NCBI RefSeq assembly: GCF_947497045.1
Contig: NZ_CANMEU010000017.1
Coordinates: 1-49,567, forward strand
Length of the DNA stretch: 49,567 bases
Direction: 5' to 3'
DNA from: an uncultured Tateyamaria sp.
Lineage (GTDB): Bacteria > Pseudomonadota > Alphaproteobacteria > Rhodobacterales > Rhodobacteraceae
Both the position numbers and the translations under genes were made by a program. Below are positions 31,969 to 39,819 of this stretch, in pieces (position 1 is the first letter of the stretch; each line of letters opens with the position of its first letter). The notes under the pieces are model-generated. The model saw only the letters and a program-made list of their open reading frames with translations. It searched no databases and was not told the DNA's origin.

Positions 31969-32415
31969 TTAGTTCTTGTTGATGCGCTTGGCGCGACGGT
32001 CCTGCATCTTGGCGCGGGCCTCATCAAACTCGGCCTGACTGATGGTGCCGCTGTTGTCTGCATCCATACGCTCAAAGAAGCGGGCGGGATTGCGGCGGGT
32101 GGTCTGCATCTCTTCTGGTGACAATTTGCCATCCGCATTTGCATCCATCCGCTCGATCATCTTGGTGGCACGATCACTGCTGCGAGCGGCTGCACGGGCC
32201 TCGATCTCGGCCTTGTCCAGAAAGCCGTCGGCGTTTGTGTCGGCCTCGTCAAAGCGGGTGGCGGCGCTGGCCTGCAACTCTTGCATCGTGATTTCACCGT
32301 TGGCATCGGCGTCCAATGTGCTGAAGTCCGGCCCACGATTGGAGGCCATCGCCAGCACCGTGCTCACGCCCAAGGCAATCGTGGCAACCAGCGCGATATA
32401 AGTTGTACTTTTCAT
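31969..32415 (-). CDS. Exported EF-hand calcium-binding protein
   Basis: This 148-residue protein has a signal peptide (about residues 1-24, ending in VLAMA) and four EF-hand loops with correct calcium-binding spacing: DADANGEITMQE, DTNADGFLDKAE, DANADGKLSPEE and DADNSGTISQAE. The tail is very basic (RAKMQDRRAKRINKN). It is probably periplasmic, binding calcium as a buffer, sensor or chaperone-like factor. ATG 32415 has GGAGAA upstream. It stands at the head of the sigma/anti-sigma/sensor series on the same strand, so it may be a target or a further sensing part of that system. Confidence 0.83.
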   Translation of the reverse strand: MKSTTYIALVATIALGVSTVLAMASNRGPDFSTLDADANGEITMQELQASAATRFDEADTNADGFLDKAEIEARAAARSSDRATKMIERMDANADGKLSPEEMQTTRRNPARFFERMDADNSGTISQAEFDEARAKMQDRRAKRINKN

Positions 32416-32630
32416 GTCATTCTCCGTTTTTGGCCCGAGGTCGTCAGGGACATTTCCGAACGCCTCATAACCATCAAACGGGCCCCATCCCGCATTCCGT
32501 CGAAAAAATTTTCGCCCAAGGTTTCGACACATCCTGCGCGACATCACGACGCAAGGACGCTTTGCGCTATTTCGTTCTGCACGCACAGCACCCATTTAAG
32601 GGGTCACGCGAGCATCCAAGGACGCAGATC

Positions 32631-33038
32631 ATGCAGACCGACCATATCGCAGACCCCTCTGACGGCACAACACAACACCCAGTCCGTCCAGCCCTGTTTC
32701 GGGGCTGGCGCAACCGGTGTCCGCGCTGCGGGCAAGGCAAGTTGCTCAAAGGCTACCTGCAGGTGGCACCATCCTGCCCGGTGTGCAAGCTGGACTACAG
32801 TCATCACCGGGCCGATGACGGGCCCGCCTACATCACCATTCTGCTGGTCGGACACCTCATGGCACCGCTTCTGCACTTTGTGTTTGTGAAATGGCGGCCT
32901 GATCCGCTTGTGCTGTTTACAATCTTTGCGGTTGGCTGTGTGGCGTTGTCCCTGTACCTCTTGCCCCGGCTCAAGGGGACAATTGTCGCCTTTCAGTGGG
33001 CGCGGCAAATGGGTGGGTTCGGGCACGCGTCGGACTAG
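32631..33038 (+). CDS. DUF983 membrane protein with zinc ribbon
   Basis: This 135-residue DUF983 protein has the N-terminal ribbon CPRCGQGKLLKGYLQVAPSCPVC (about residues 30-52), then ADDGPAYITILLVGHLMAPLLHFVF with two membrane helices (about residues 64-90 and 95-115), and a C-terminal helix FQWARQMGG. In Rhodobacteraceae the family tends to lie beside Nudix genes or cytochrome c oxidase assembly genes, and a Nudix gene follows here after 36 bp. Its function is unknown. The start at 32631 is the first Met that gives the family N-terminus; the frame upstream crosses the divergent promoter region. Confidence 0.85.
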   Translation: MQTDHIADPSDGTTQHPVRPALFRGWRNRCPRCGQGKLLKGYLQVAPSCPVCKLDYSHHRADDGPAYITILLVGHLMAPLLHFVFVKWRPDPLVLFTIFAVGCVALSLYLLPRLKGTIVAFQWARQMGGFGHASD

Positions 33039-33074
33039 CGGTGCGCCCCCGGATCACAGATCGGAGGCGCATAT

Positions 33075-33776
33075 ATGACAGTTGATCCCATCGACAAAAC
33101 CCAGGTGCGGGATGCCTCCACCGTGATCGTGCTGCGTGATCGCGCGACAACACCCCGCATCCTGATGGGGCAGCGCGGGGCGCATGCCGTATTCATGCCA
33201 GGCAAGTTCGTCTTTCCGGGTGGCGCTGTGGATGCAGGCGATCATGCGGTCCCGCTGAGGTCTGCACTCAGCCCGCCAAACGACCAACGGCTGCGCGATG
33301 ACAGCGCCCCGGACCTTGGTCCGGCGCTGGCTGTTGCCGCGATCCGAGAACTGTTTGAAGAGACCGGGCAAGTGCTGGGCCTGCCGGGTGCATGGGATGC
33401 GCCCCCTACCGATTGGGCCGGTTTTGCCGCGACAGGACACCTGCCCCATGCGGCCCCTTTGCAATTCGTGTTTCGCGCACTGACCCCGCCAGGGCGGCCC
33501 CGCCGGTTTGACGCGCGGTTTTTCCTGATAGATGCGGATGATCTGGCCTCGGACCCCGATGATTTCAGCGCCGCCTCGGACGAGTTGTCCCATCTGCAAT
33601 GGGTTGCGCTTGAGGATATGCGCCGCTTTGACATGCCCTTTATCACCGAGGTCGTGCTGAGCGAGGTCAACGCCCGCGTCGCCGACCCGGCCCCACCCGC
33701 GAGCGTGCCCTATTTCAGGAATGACGACGAACAAAGCCTGTTTCTGCGGTTGCGCGGCACAGCGATGCCTGACTGA
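33075..33776 (+). CDS. Nudix hydrolase
   Basis: This 233-residue protein is a hydrolase of nucleoside-diphosphate-linked compounds. The Nudix box is visible as GGAVDAGDH with AVAAIRELFEETG (about residues 88-100), where REL-x-EE-x-G supplies the magnesium ligands. The insertion between Gly and the REUXEEXGU part is longer than in the minimal 23-residue box, as in the NUDT19/RP2p-like branch that acts on CoA derivatives. GGAGG lies 8 nt before the ATG. The gene probably shares a transcript with the DUF983 gene. A GGCGGACG-type hairpin follows. Confidence 0.85.
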   Translation: MTVDPIDKTQVRDASTVIVLRDRATTPRILMGQRGAHAVFMPGKFVFPGGAVDAGDHAVPLRSALSPPNDQRLRDDSAPDLGPALAVAAIRELFEETGQVLGLPGAWDAPPTDWAGFAATGHLPHAAPLQFVFRALTPPGRPRRFDARFFLIDADDLASDPDDFSAASDELSHLQWVALEDMRRFDMPFITEVVLSEVNARVADPAPPASVPYFRNDDEQSLFLRLRGTAMPD

Positions 33777-33787
33777 GCCCTGATGCT

Positions 33788-33806
33788 GGCGGACGACACG
33801 TCCACC
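33788..33806 (+). repeat. GGCGGACG hairpin, second copy
   Basis: GGACG-aca-CGTCC within GGCGGACGACACGTCCACC follows the Nudix gene by about 12 bp and differs from the copy at 19384-19403 by one base and one deletion. It lies between two convergent genes. Confidence 0.5.
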
Positions 33807-33820
33807 TTGCACGGCCCCCT

Positions 33821-34723
33821 TCAGATGGTCGCGACCAGCATCAGGATCGAGGTCATCAGCACCGCCATACCGACCCATTCCCGCGCGCTGATCGCCTCGC
33901 GAAAGATCAGCACGGTGACAAGCATGCTGAATACCAGCTCCACCTGTCCGACCGCTTTGACATAAGCCGCGTTTTGTAATGTGAAGGCCACAAACCAGCA
34001 GAACGATCCGGCCATCGACATCAGCCCGACCCAGAGCGCAATGCGCCGGGCGGCCCAGACCGCACTGATCTGGCCCGGATCGCGAAGGCGCAACCAAAAC
34101 AGCATCGCGATGGTTTGCATCGTTGTCACTGCCGCCAGTGTCAGACCCGCCCGCGCCAGCGGATCATCCAGCCCAAGGCTGAGGGATGCCCCCCGATAAC
34201 TGACCCCCGACACCGCAAACAGCGCGCCCGCACTCAGCCCCAGCCCCACCGAACGGTTCGCCATGTCACGCCATCGGAACTTCGAAAGGTCCGGAGGCGT
34301 TGACAGCAACAACACCCCAATCAGCCCGATCCCGATGGCAACAAACCCAAGCGCCGTGACATGATCGCCCAGGATAAGCCACCCCACCAGCACCGCCTGC
34401 ATGGTCTCGGTCTTTTTGAAAGTGATCCCGACGGCGAAATTGCGCGACTTGAACAGGCTGACCGTAGCGACCGTCGCAAGGATCTGTGCCAGCCCCCCTA
34501 CCGCACCGTAGGTCCAGAACCCGGGCGGAAATGCGGGCCATGCCTGAGCCCGGATGCTCATATAGGCTGTGATCAGGACCACCACCAACGGGGCGGAATA
34601 CAGGAACCGCGCCAGCGTCGCCCCGCCTGCCGTCAGCGTCCCCAGTGACAGCTGGCGTTGCAGCATGAACCGCAACGTCTGAAAGAACGCCGCCGCGAGA
34701 GTGATTGGGATCCAAAGGGCCAT
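33821..34723 (-). CDS. DMT/EamA-family transporter
   Basis: This 300-residue inner-membrane protein has ten predicted helices and the internal EamA duplication (about residues 5-140 and 150-295). AVGITFKKTETMQAVLVGWLILGDHVTALGFVAIGIGLIGVLLL closes the first half, and the second ends with VLIFREAISAREWVGMAVLMTSILMLV. Members export amino acids, nucleotides or metabolites; the substrate is unknown. It is convergent with the Nudix gene and lies 16 bp downstream of the desaturase gene on the same strand, so the two may be co-transcribed. Confidence 0.87.
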   Translation of the reverse strand: MALWIPITLAAAFFQTLRFMLQRQLSLGTLTAGGATLARFLYSAPLVVVLITAYMSIRAQAWPAFPPGFWTYGAVGGLAQILATVATVSLFKSRNFAVGITFKKTETMQAVLVGWLILGDHVTALGFVAIGIGLIGVLLLSTPPDLSKFRWRDMANRSVGLGLSAGALFAVSGVSYRGASLSLGLDDPLARAGLTLAAVTTMQTIAMLFWLRLRDPGQISAVWAARRIALWVGLMSMAGSFCWFVAFTLQNAAYVKAVGQVELVFSMLVTVLIFREAISAREWVGMAVLMTSILMLVATI

Positions 34724-34739
34724 GGCCCTCTATCACCGA

Positions 34740-35675
34740 TCAGCGATCAGAGGACCAGAGCGGATGGGGCACGCCGTCCTTTGCACGCCAGAAATGCCGG
34801 GCGAAAACCTGCGCGTAATTGCGATAGCGGTAGCCCTCATTACAGGCCAGATAGCGGCTCGCATGCGCCCGATACACCCCGGGCAGCCGATACCATGGTA
34901 CGCCGGGATGCATGTGATGCACGACATGGAAGTTATTGTTCAGAAACAGAAAAGCGAGCGGCCCGCGATCTTCGATAATCACCGTGCGCCCGCGCGCCTT
35001 ACTGTGCGCCTGATGTTCCAGAAAGGTGCGGATTTTCAGAACCGACAAGGCCGCGTAACAGGCAAGCAGATAGGCCCAAATGGGCATCGGTGATACTGCA
35101 ACCAGCCACACCACCCCTATCACGCCGGGCACATGCAGGCCCCAGCCCAGCATCACCTGCCGATCCCCACCCCGCATCGCCGCCCAGTCGGACCGCATGA
35201 AACAGACCTGCGCAATCAGCGGACCAACAAGCATACGTCCGGCCAAGGTGTTGTTGACCTCCAGAACCCACTGCACCGCGCGCGGCAACTGCCGCCATCG
35301 AACGGGGTCGACATAATTTGTTTCGGGATCGTCATACGGGTCCGTCAGGTTCGCATCCTGATGATGCGCCAGATGCGTGTCGCGAAACCGCAGATACGGA
35401 ATGAACAGGCCCGGATTGATCATCCCAAGGCTCTCGCTGGCGATCCGTGACCTGAACGGGTGCCCGTGCAGCACTTCATGTGTCAGCGAGGCGTGCAGCA
35501 CCAACGTCAAACCAACCACAACAACAGAGAGGCTGGTTGAGACAGACGCAAGCCAGAAGACACCGACGCCCCAGCCCGATATGCAGGCCACAAACAAGGC
35601 AAGCGTGATCCACTCCACACGCGCAGGGCGGGCTTTGGGCAGGCGACGGGACGAGGTAGCAGAAGAAGAAGACAC
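34740..35675 (-). CDS. Membrane fatty acid desaturase family protein
   Basis: This 311-residue integral membrane di-iron protein has the three histidine boxes: HEVLHGHP (about residues 66-73), THLAHHQD (about residues 98-105) and NNFHVVHHMHP (about residues 249-259). Four membrane helices lie around them. It fits the FA_desaturase superfamily, whose members desaturate or hydroxylate lipids and carotenoids; the substrate cannot be chosen by eye. The start is GTG 35675 with no clear Shine-Dalgarno, and a Ser-rich leader (SSSSATSS) follows. An internal GTG before EWITLALF is a possible alternative. It is divergent from the HTH gene. Confidence 0.82.
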   Translation of the reverse strand: MSSSSATSSRRLPKARPARVEWITLALFVACISGWGVGVFWLASVSTSLSVVVVGLTLVLHASLTHEVLHGHPFRSRIASESLGMINPGLFIPYLRFRDTHLAHHQDANLTDPYDDPETNYVDPVRWRQLPRAVQWVLEVNNTLAGRMLVGPLIAQVCFMRSDWAAMRGGDRQVMLGWGLHVPGVIGVVWLVAVSPMPIWAYLLACYAALSVLKIRTFLEHQAHSKARGRTVIIEDRGPLAFLFLNNNFHVVHHMHPGVPWYRLPGVYRAHASRYLACNEGYRYRNYAQVFARHFWRAKDGVPHPLWSSDR

Positions 35676-35772
35676 TGAAGAGAGCTACTTTGGGCAAGAA
35701 AAATGAGACGCTCAAATTACTGGCACATCGTGCGCACGGCCATTCTGAAAGATGTTAACAAAGCCGTCATTC

Positions 35773-35788
35773 TGTGACAAAGATCACA
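35773..35788 (+). promoter_or_regulatory. CRP/FNR-consensus-like palindrome at the HTH gene start
   Basis: TGTGA-CAAAGA-TCACA is a perfect match to the E. coli CRP half-site pattern TGTGA-N6-TCACA. It ends 2 bp before the ATG at 35791, where a ribosome-binding site should be. A bound protein here would block transcription of the HTH gene. It may be that gene's own operator instead of a CRP site. Confidence 0.5.
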
Positions 35789-35790
35789 AT

Positions 35791-36651
35791 ATGAGTGATA
35801 TTCTAGACAAGCGGGACCGGGCAGATCAGTTTCGCCAGCGCCTTCAGCGGGCCATGCAAGACAAGTCCATGTCGCAAAGCGCGCTGGCGCGCTACACTGG
35901 CACGGACCGTTCCACCATCAGCCAAGCCTTGTCAGACAGCGGGGCACGCCTGCCGGGGGCGCATGTGGTGGCGGCCTGTGCGCAGGCACTTGGGGTGTCG
36001 GCGGATTGGTTGCTTGGCCTGTCAGACCGCCCTGAAAGCGCTGCGGCCCTGACAGCCGCCGCACTGTCGCTGACCCACGCCCCCCGCGCCCTGATTGATG
36101 AACGCATCTTTGGCTGGCACCAAGAGGCGGCGGGTTACAAAATCCGACATGTGCCCGCAGGTCTGCCCGATATGCTCAAAACCAATGCCATGCTGGAATG
36201 GGAATTTCGGCCCCATCTGGGCCGCACCACAGCGCAAGCGATCAATGCATCAAGGGATCGGCTGAACTGGATGCGCACAGCACAATCAGATTATGAAATC
36301 GCATTGCCGATCTATGAGTTGCACAGTTTTGCTGCGGGAACGGGATATTACACAGACCTTCCAGCGCAAACGCGGCACGACCAACTGGATCAGCTGCTGG
36401 ACCTGTCGCGCCACCTTTATCCCCGGCTGCGCTTGTACCTGTTTGACCAACGCGCACTCTATTCCGCGCCCATTACCGTGTTCGGGCCACTGCTCGCCGT
36501 GCTGTACACAGGCGGGCACTACATGGCGTTTCGAGATCGTGAACGGATCGAAACACTGTCGCTGCATTTCGATGATCTGGTGCGGCAGGCGGCGCATACA
36601 GCGCGGGACATGCCCGCCCATTTCGAAAGTCTGCGCAAGCTGATCAACTAG
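35791..36651 (+). CDS. XRE-type helix-turn-helix regulator with C-terminal sensor-like domain
   Basis: This 286-residue protein has an N-terminal XRE helix-turn-helix (about residues 10-75: SQSALARYTGTDRSTISQAL and GVSADWLLGLS) followed by about 200 residues of no recognised family (WHQEAAGYKIRHVPAGLPDMLKT... LRLYLFDQRALYSAPITVFGPLLAVLYTGGHYMAF). Such layouts are typical of repressors with a ligand-binding region. ATG 35791 gives a typical N-terminus but has no Shine-Dalgarno. ATG 35752 in the same frame is an alternative that would place the palindrome inside the gene. It is divergent from the desaturase gene, its possible target. Confidence 0.78.
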   Translation: MSDILDKRDRADQFRQRLQRAMQDKSMSQSALARYTGTDRSTISQALSDSGARLPGAHVVAACAQALGVSADWLLGLSDRPESAAALTAAALSLTHAPRALIDERIFGWHQEAAGYKIRHVPAGLPDMLKTNAMLEWEFRPHLGRTTAQAINASRDRLNWMRTAQSDYEIALPIYELHSFAAGTGYYTDLPAQTRHDQLDQLLDLSRHLYPRLRLYLFDQRALYSAPITVFGPLLAVLYTGGHYMAFRDRERIETLSLHFDDLVRQAAHTARDMPAHFESLRKLIN

Positions 36652-36662
36652 GGGCTACACCC

Positions 36663-36714
36663 GGGTCGGTGGGCGGGCACCTTTGCCGACAGGCAAACAG
36701 AGCCGCACACCGGC
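36663..36714 (+). repeat. Dispersed stem-loop repeat, copy 2
   Basis: Flanks GGGTCGGtGGGcGGGCaCC and CAGAGCCgC match copy 1 (15938-15988), and the stem is TTTGCC-gaca-GGCAAA (36682-36697). It begins 11 bp after the HTH stop codon and ends where the convergent SDR stop codon starts. Both copies lie between convergent genes. Confidence 0.65.
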
Positions 36715-37461
36715 CTAAAGCCTGGGATCAGGGTTTTCCGTGTGCCCATCCACAGCGATCACCTGCCCCGACACACGCCGCGCCGCGTCCGAGGCCAAAA
36801 ACAGCGCCATATCCGCAACGTCCTCCGCCTCCACAAAGCTGCGCATCGACGTGCCCGCCGCATAGCCCGCGTAGACCTGATCGCGGCTCATGCCCTTGGC
36901 GGCGGCCTCGCGGGCCAGCACGCCCTCCATGCGCGGCCCCTCCACGGCTCCGGGGCAGATCGCATTGGCACGCACGCCAAAGGGCCCGGCCTCCATCGCG
37001 ACGGTTTTCATCAACCCGATGATGGCCCATTTGGCAGCCGCATAGGGCGCACGGTTGGGATAGCCGTAGATCCCGGCGGTGGAGGAGGTAAAGATCATCG
37101 CCCCCCGCCCTGCCGCCTTCATCGCGGGCAGCGCATGTTTGGCAGCCAGAAACGCACCCTCCAGATTGACGGACACGCAGCTACGCCATTCGGTCAGCGC
37201 CACATCCTCGACCTGAGCCGTTGGCCCTGCGATCCCGGCATTGGCGCACAGCACGTCCAAGGGTCCGGCGCGGGCGATCAAATCGGCGACGCCTGCCTCA
37301 TCGATCGCGTCACAGACATGTGCCTGCCAATGAGACGGCAGCGCAGCGACCGCCTCTGCGTCCACATCCGACACCCACACCTTATAGCCTGCCCGATCAA
37401 ACACGCGTGCCATGGCCAGCCCGATCCCTGACGCCCCGGCTGTGATCAAGACGCGGCTCAT
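36715..37461 (-). CDS. Short-chain dehydrogenase/reductase of the carnitine operon
   Basis: This 248-residue classical SDR has GITAGASGIGLAMA-type cofactor binding (residues 7-14: TAGASGIG), the NAG motif (CANAGIAG), Ser of FTSSTAG, and catalytic YAAAK at about residues 150-154. Asp at the end of strand 2 (VSDVD) favours NAD(H). It is the last gene of the carnitine operon, coupled to the dehydrogenase-thioesterase gene by a 4-bp overlap. A role in using acetoacetate or a hydroxybutyrate-like product is possible but not shown. Confidence 0.86.
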   Translation of the reverse strand: MSRVLITAGASGIGLAMARVFDRAGYKVWVSDVDAEAVAALPSHWQAHVCDAIDEAGVADLIARAGPLDVLCANAGIAGPTAQVEDVALTEWRSCVSVNLEGAFLAAKHALPAMKAAGRGAMIFTSSTAGIYGYPNRAPYAAAKWAIIGLMKTVAMEAGPFGVRANAICPGAVEGPRMEGVLAREAAAKGMSRDQVYAGYAAGTSMRSFVEAEDVADMALFLASDAARRVSGQVIAVDGHTENPDPRL

Positions 37462-38933
37462 GGACGTTGGCCGACGTGACGTCCCGCGCCTTCGGGCACC
37501 GGCAATGCGGCGTGGGCCTGCGCCACACGGTCCAACGCCTGCACGATCTGCGGTGCGGGATCGCAGGGGCGGCGGGTGTCGAGGCTAACATGCAGCAGGA
37601 AATGCTCACCACTGGCCAGCAACCGCTCTCCCTCAAGCATCTCGTGAAACAGATGCAGCTTTTTGCCCGCACCGGCCAGCACTTGGGTGCGCACTTCGAT
37701 CACGGCCCCCGCATGGGCCTCATCCACATGGCGGATATGGGTTTCGGCGGTGAAATAGCTGCCGCCCGTCGCGATATAATCCGCATCACAGCCGATCATC
37801 GCAATGAACCGGTCCGTCGCATCGCCAAAGGCCTGCAAATAACGGGCCTCGTTCATGTGCCCGTTATAGTCGGTCCAATCCAAGGGCACCGCACGGCGCA
37901 CGGTCAACAGCGGGGCCGAGATGTCCTTGACCCGATCCACATGCGCGCCAAGCACCGTGCCCGCGCGCAGGCCTGCCTCGTGCGCGTTCATCACAGCGCC
38001 TGCGCCCCAGTTATTGGCCTTGAGCGCGCGCATCATCCCCACCAGATTGTCGTCGCGCGCCGCCAGCATCTCTGCGATGCTCATATGGCTTGATTGGGCA
38101 TCGGACTGGCCCGCGATCAGGTCCACCAATTCGTCCGTGAACTCAGGCACATCCATCAGCTTGGTCCAGGGCCACTGCAAGGCGGGGCCGAATTGCGCCA
38201 TGAAATGCCGCATGCCCGCCTCGCCCCCCGCAGTGCGATAGGTGTCAAACAGACCCATCTGCGCCCAACGGATGCCAAAGCCCATGCGGATCGCCTCGTC
38301 GATCTCTTCGGTGGTGGCGACCCCGTCCTTGACCAACCACAATGCCTCGCGCCACACCGCCTCAAGAAAGCGATCCGCGATATGGGCGTCGATTTCCTTG
38401 CGCACGCGCAAGGGGTAATGGCCGAGAGAGCGCAGGATATCTTCGGCCTTTACGACCAATGCGATGTCAGTGTCGGGCGAGGGCACAACCTCGATCAGGG
38501 GCATCAGGTAGACCGGATTGAACGGGTGGCAGACCATGATCTGCCCCTTGCGCTGTGCGCCCTGCTGCAACTCGCTCGGCTTGAACCCAGAGGTCGAGGA
38601 CCCGATGATTGCATCCACCGGGCAGGCCGCCTGAATGTCGGCCAGCACTTTGTGTTTGATCTCAAGACGTTCGGGCACGCTTTCCTGTATCCAGTCCACG
38701 CCTGTCACGACTTCGGCCAAGTCGGCGTGAAAGGTCAGGCGTCCCTCGGGTGGCAGCGCCACATCGACAAGGCTGGGCAAGGCCCGGCGCGCTTGTGCAA
38801 GGACCGGGGCCAGCTTTTCCACAGCCTCGGGGTCGGGGTCAAACACCCGCACATCCCAGCCATTGAGCAAGAACCGCGCAGCCCACCCCCCCCCGATGAC
38901 ACCCCCGCCGATGATCGCCGCTGTGTGTGACAT
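37458..38933 (-). CDS. lcdH: L-carnitine 3-dehydrogenase fused to betainyl-CoA thioesterase
   Basis: This 491-residue fusion has residues 1 to about 320 as a 3-hydroxyacyl-CoA-dehydrogenase-like carnitine dehydrogenase: GGGVIGGGWAARFLLNGWDVRVFD for NAD+ and SSTSGFKPSELQ, MVCHPFNPVYLMPLIEVV for catalysis. Residues about 335-470 are a hotdog thioesterase (RRAVPLDWTDYNGHMNEARYLQAFGDA). Carnitine is oxidised to 3-dehydrocarnitine, which BKACE cleaves with acetyl-CoA to acetoacetate and betainyl-CoA. The thioesterase releases glycine betaine. The BKACE gene is three genes upstream, which strongly supports the assignment. Confidence 0.92.
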   Translation of the reverse strand: MSHTAAIIGGGVIGGGWAARFLLNGWDVRVFDPDPEAVEKLAPVLAQARRALPSLVDVALPPEGRLTFHADLAEVVTGVDWIQESVPERLEIKHKVLADIQAACPVDAIIGSSTSGFKPSELQQGAQRKGQIMVCHPFNPVYLMPLIEVVPSPDTDIALVVKAEDILRSLGHYPLRVRKEIDAHIADRFLEAVWREALWLVKDGVATTEEIDEAIRMGFGIRWAQMGLFDTYRTAGGEAGMRHFMAQFGPALQWPWTKLMDVPEFTDELVDLIAGQSDAQSSHMSIAEMLAARDDNLVGMMRALKANNWGAGAVMNAHEAGLRAGTVLGAHVDRVKDISAPLLTVRRAVPLDWTDYNGHMNEARYLQAFGDATDRFIAMIGCDADYIATGGSYFTAETHIRHVDEAHAGAVIEVRTQVLAGAGKKLHLFHEMLEGERLLASGEHFLLHVSLDTRRPCDPAPQIVQALDRVAQAHAALPVPEGAGRHVGQRP

Positions 38934-38977
38934 TCCGGCCCCCTTCCCTTTTTAGATCACGCTCTCAAGCGCACAGG

Positions 38978-39289
38978 TCATCCAAACAGGCCCTCCGGCC
39001 CAATGATCCAGATCAGCACACCAAGAATCGACAGGATGAACCACACGAGGCCCGCCACCGTTTCCTCATCCGCGCCGTAGCGGTGGCCAATCACCGCGCC
39101 AATCCAGCCAAGGCCAAGTACGACCAGTCCGTATATGCTCCACGCACTGCCCAGGACACCCACCGCGTAGGCCCCCGCCGCTGCCGCACCGACAAGCAGC
39201 CCGCCCAGCCACACCGGCGTCCATGTCCAGAGATAGGCGGCAAGCGCGGCCAGCACTGGAATGCCCGCATAGATCAGCATGTTGTCCAT
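38978..39289 (-). CDS. Small membrane protein of the carnitine operon, unknown function
   Basis: This 103-residue protein is very hydrophobic, with three or four membrane helices (about residues 5-22, 26-48, 50-70 and 80-98) and a short charged loop HRYGADEETVAG. No family is recognised. Its ATG overlaps the lipocalin stop by one base (TGATG), and the dehydrogenase gene it precedes lies 44 bp further on. Its place between lipocalin and dehydrogenase genes suggests an envelope function linked to carnitine or betaine handling, but nothing in the sequence proves that. Confidence 0.7.
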   Translation of the reverse strand: MDNMLIYAGIPVLAALAAYLWTWTPVWLGGLLVGAAAAGAYAVGVLGSAWSIYGLVVLGLGWIGAVIGHRYGADEETVAGLVWFILSILGVLIWIIGPEGLFG

Positions 39290-39819
39290 CAGGGGCGCAT
39301 CCGCATGGTTGCAAGGTCAAAGCCCGAAAACTCAAGAATTTGGCGGGCGGCCTTGATGCGATCCGCCCCGCCTGTTGCATTGCGATCAAGAACCCACGCG
39401 AATTGCCCATCCGGGTCCGCAATGGCCCCGGTGCGAAACCCCTCGTCCACCCAGATCACCACAGCACGGCGCATTGCGCCCGTGGGGCTGCGCAGCCGGT
39501 CAGCACCGGGCACATCGACCTCGCCCACCCATGTGGTCTGGCTGACCGGGCATGTCGGACATGGCTGTGCGGCCAATATCCATGCGGCCCCATCTTGCAC
39601 GCGCCCAATCCGCTCAACTGTCACAAGGTCGCCATCCACCGGATAGGCCCCGCGCACCTGCCACGCACCGCCAAAACGCGCATCGTCATAGCGGCTGGTG
39701 ACGCCAATCGGTACATTCAGATCGCGCAAGGTGCCGCCATCAGGCGGGGGCGCGCAGGCCGCCAGCGCCAACCCAAGCAGGGCGGCTGCAAGTGTGCGAA
39801 CGATGCGCGCGACGCTCAA
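39289..39819 (-). CDS. Lipocalin-type lipoprotein (TTG start)
   Basis: This 176-residue protein has a lipoprotein signal (lipobox LAAC, Cys22) and a lipocalin-like body that opens with DDARFGGAWQVRGAYP (about residues 43-58) and ends with the family's YAWVL-type strand FAWVLDRNATGGADRIKAARQILEFSGFD. It resembles Blc/ApoD-like bacterial lipocalins, which sit in the outer membrane and bind lipids. TTG 39819 is the likely start: it overlaps the BKACE stop as TTGA and gives a complete signal peptide. Longer frames read into BKACE. A lipid-binding protein in a carnitine operon may handle acylcarnitines; this is inference. Confidence 0.78.
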   Translation of the reverse strand: MSVARIVRTLAAALLGLALAACAPPPDGGTLRDLNVPIGVTSRYDDARFGGAWQVRGAYPVDGDLVTVERIGRVQDGAAWILAAQPCPTCPVSQTTWVGEVDVPGADRLRSPTGAMRRAVVIWVDEGFRTGAIADPDGQFAWVLDRNATGGADRIKAARQILEFSGFDLATMRMRP

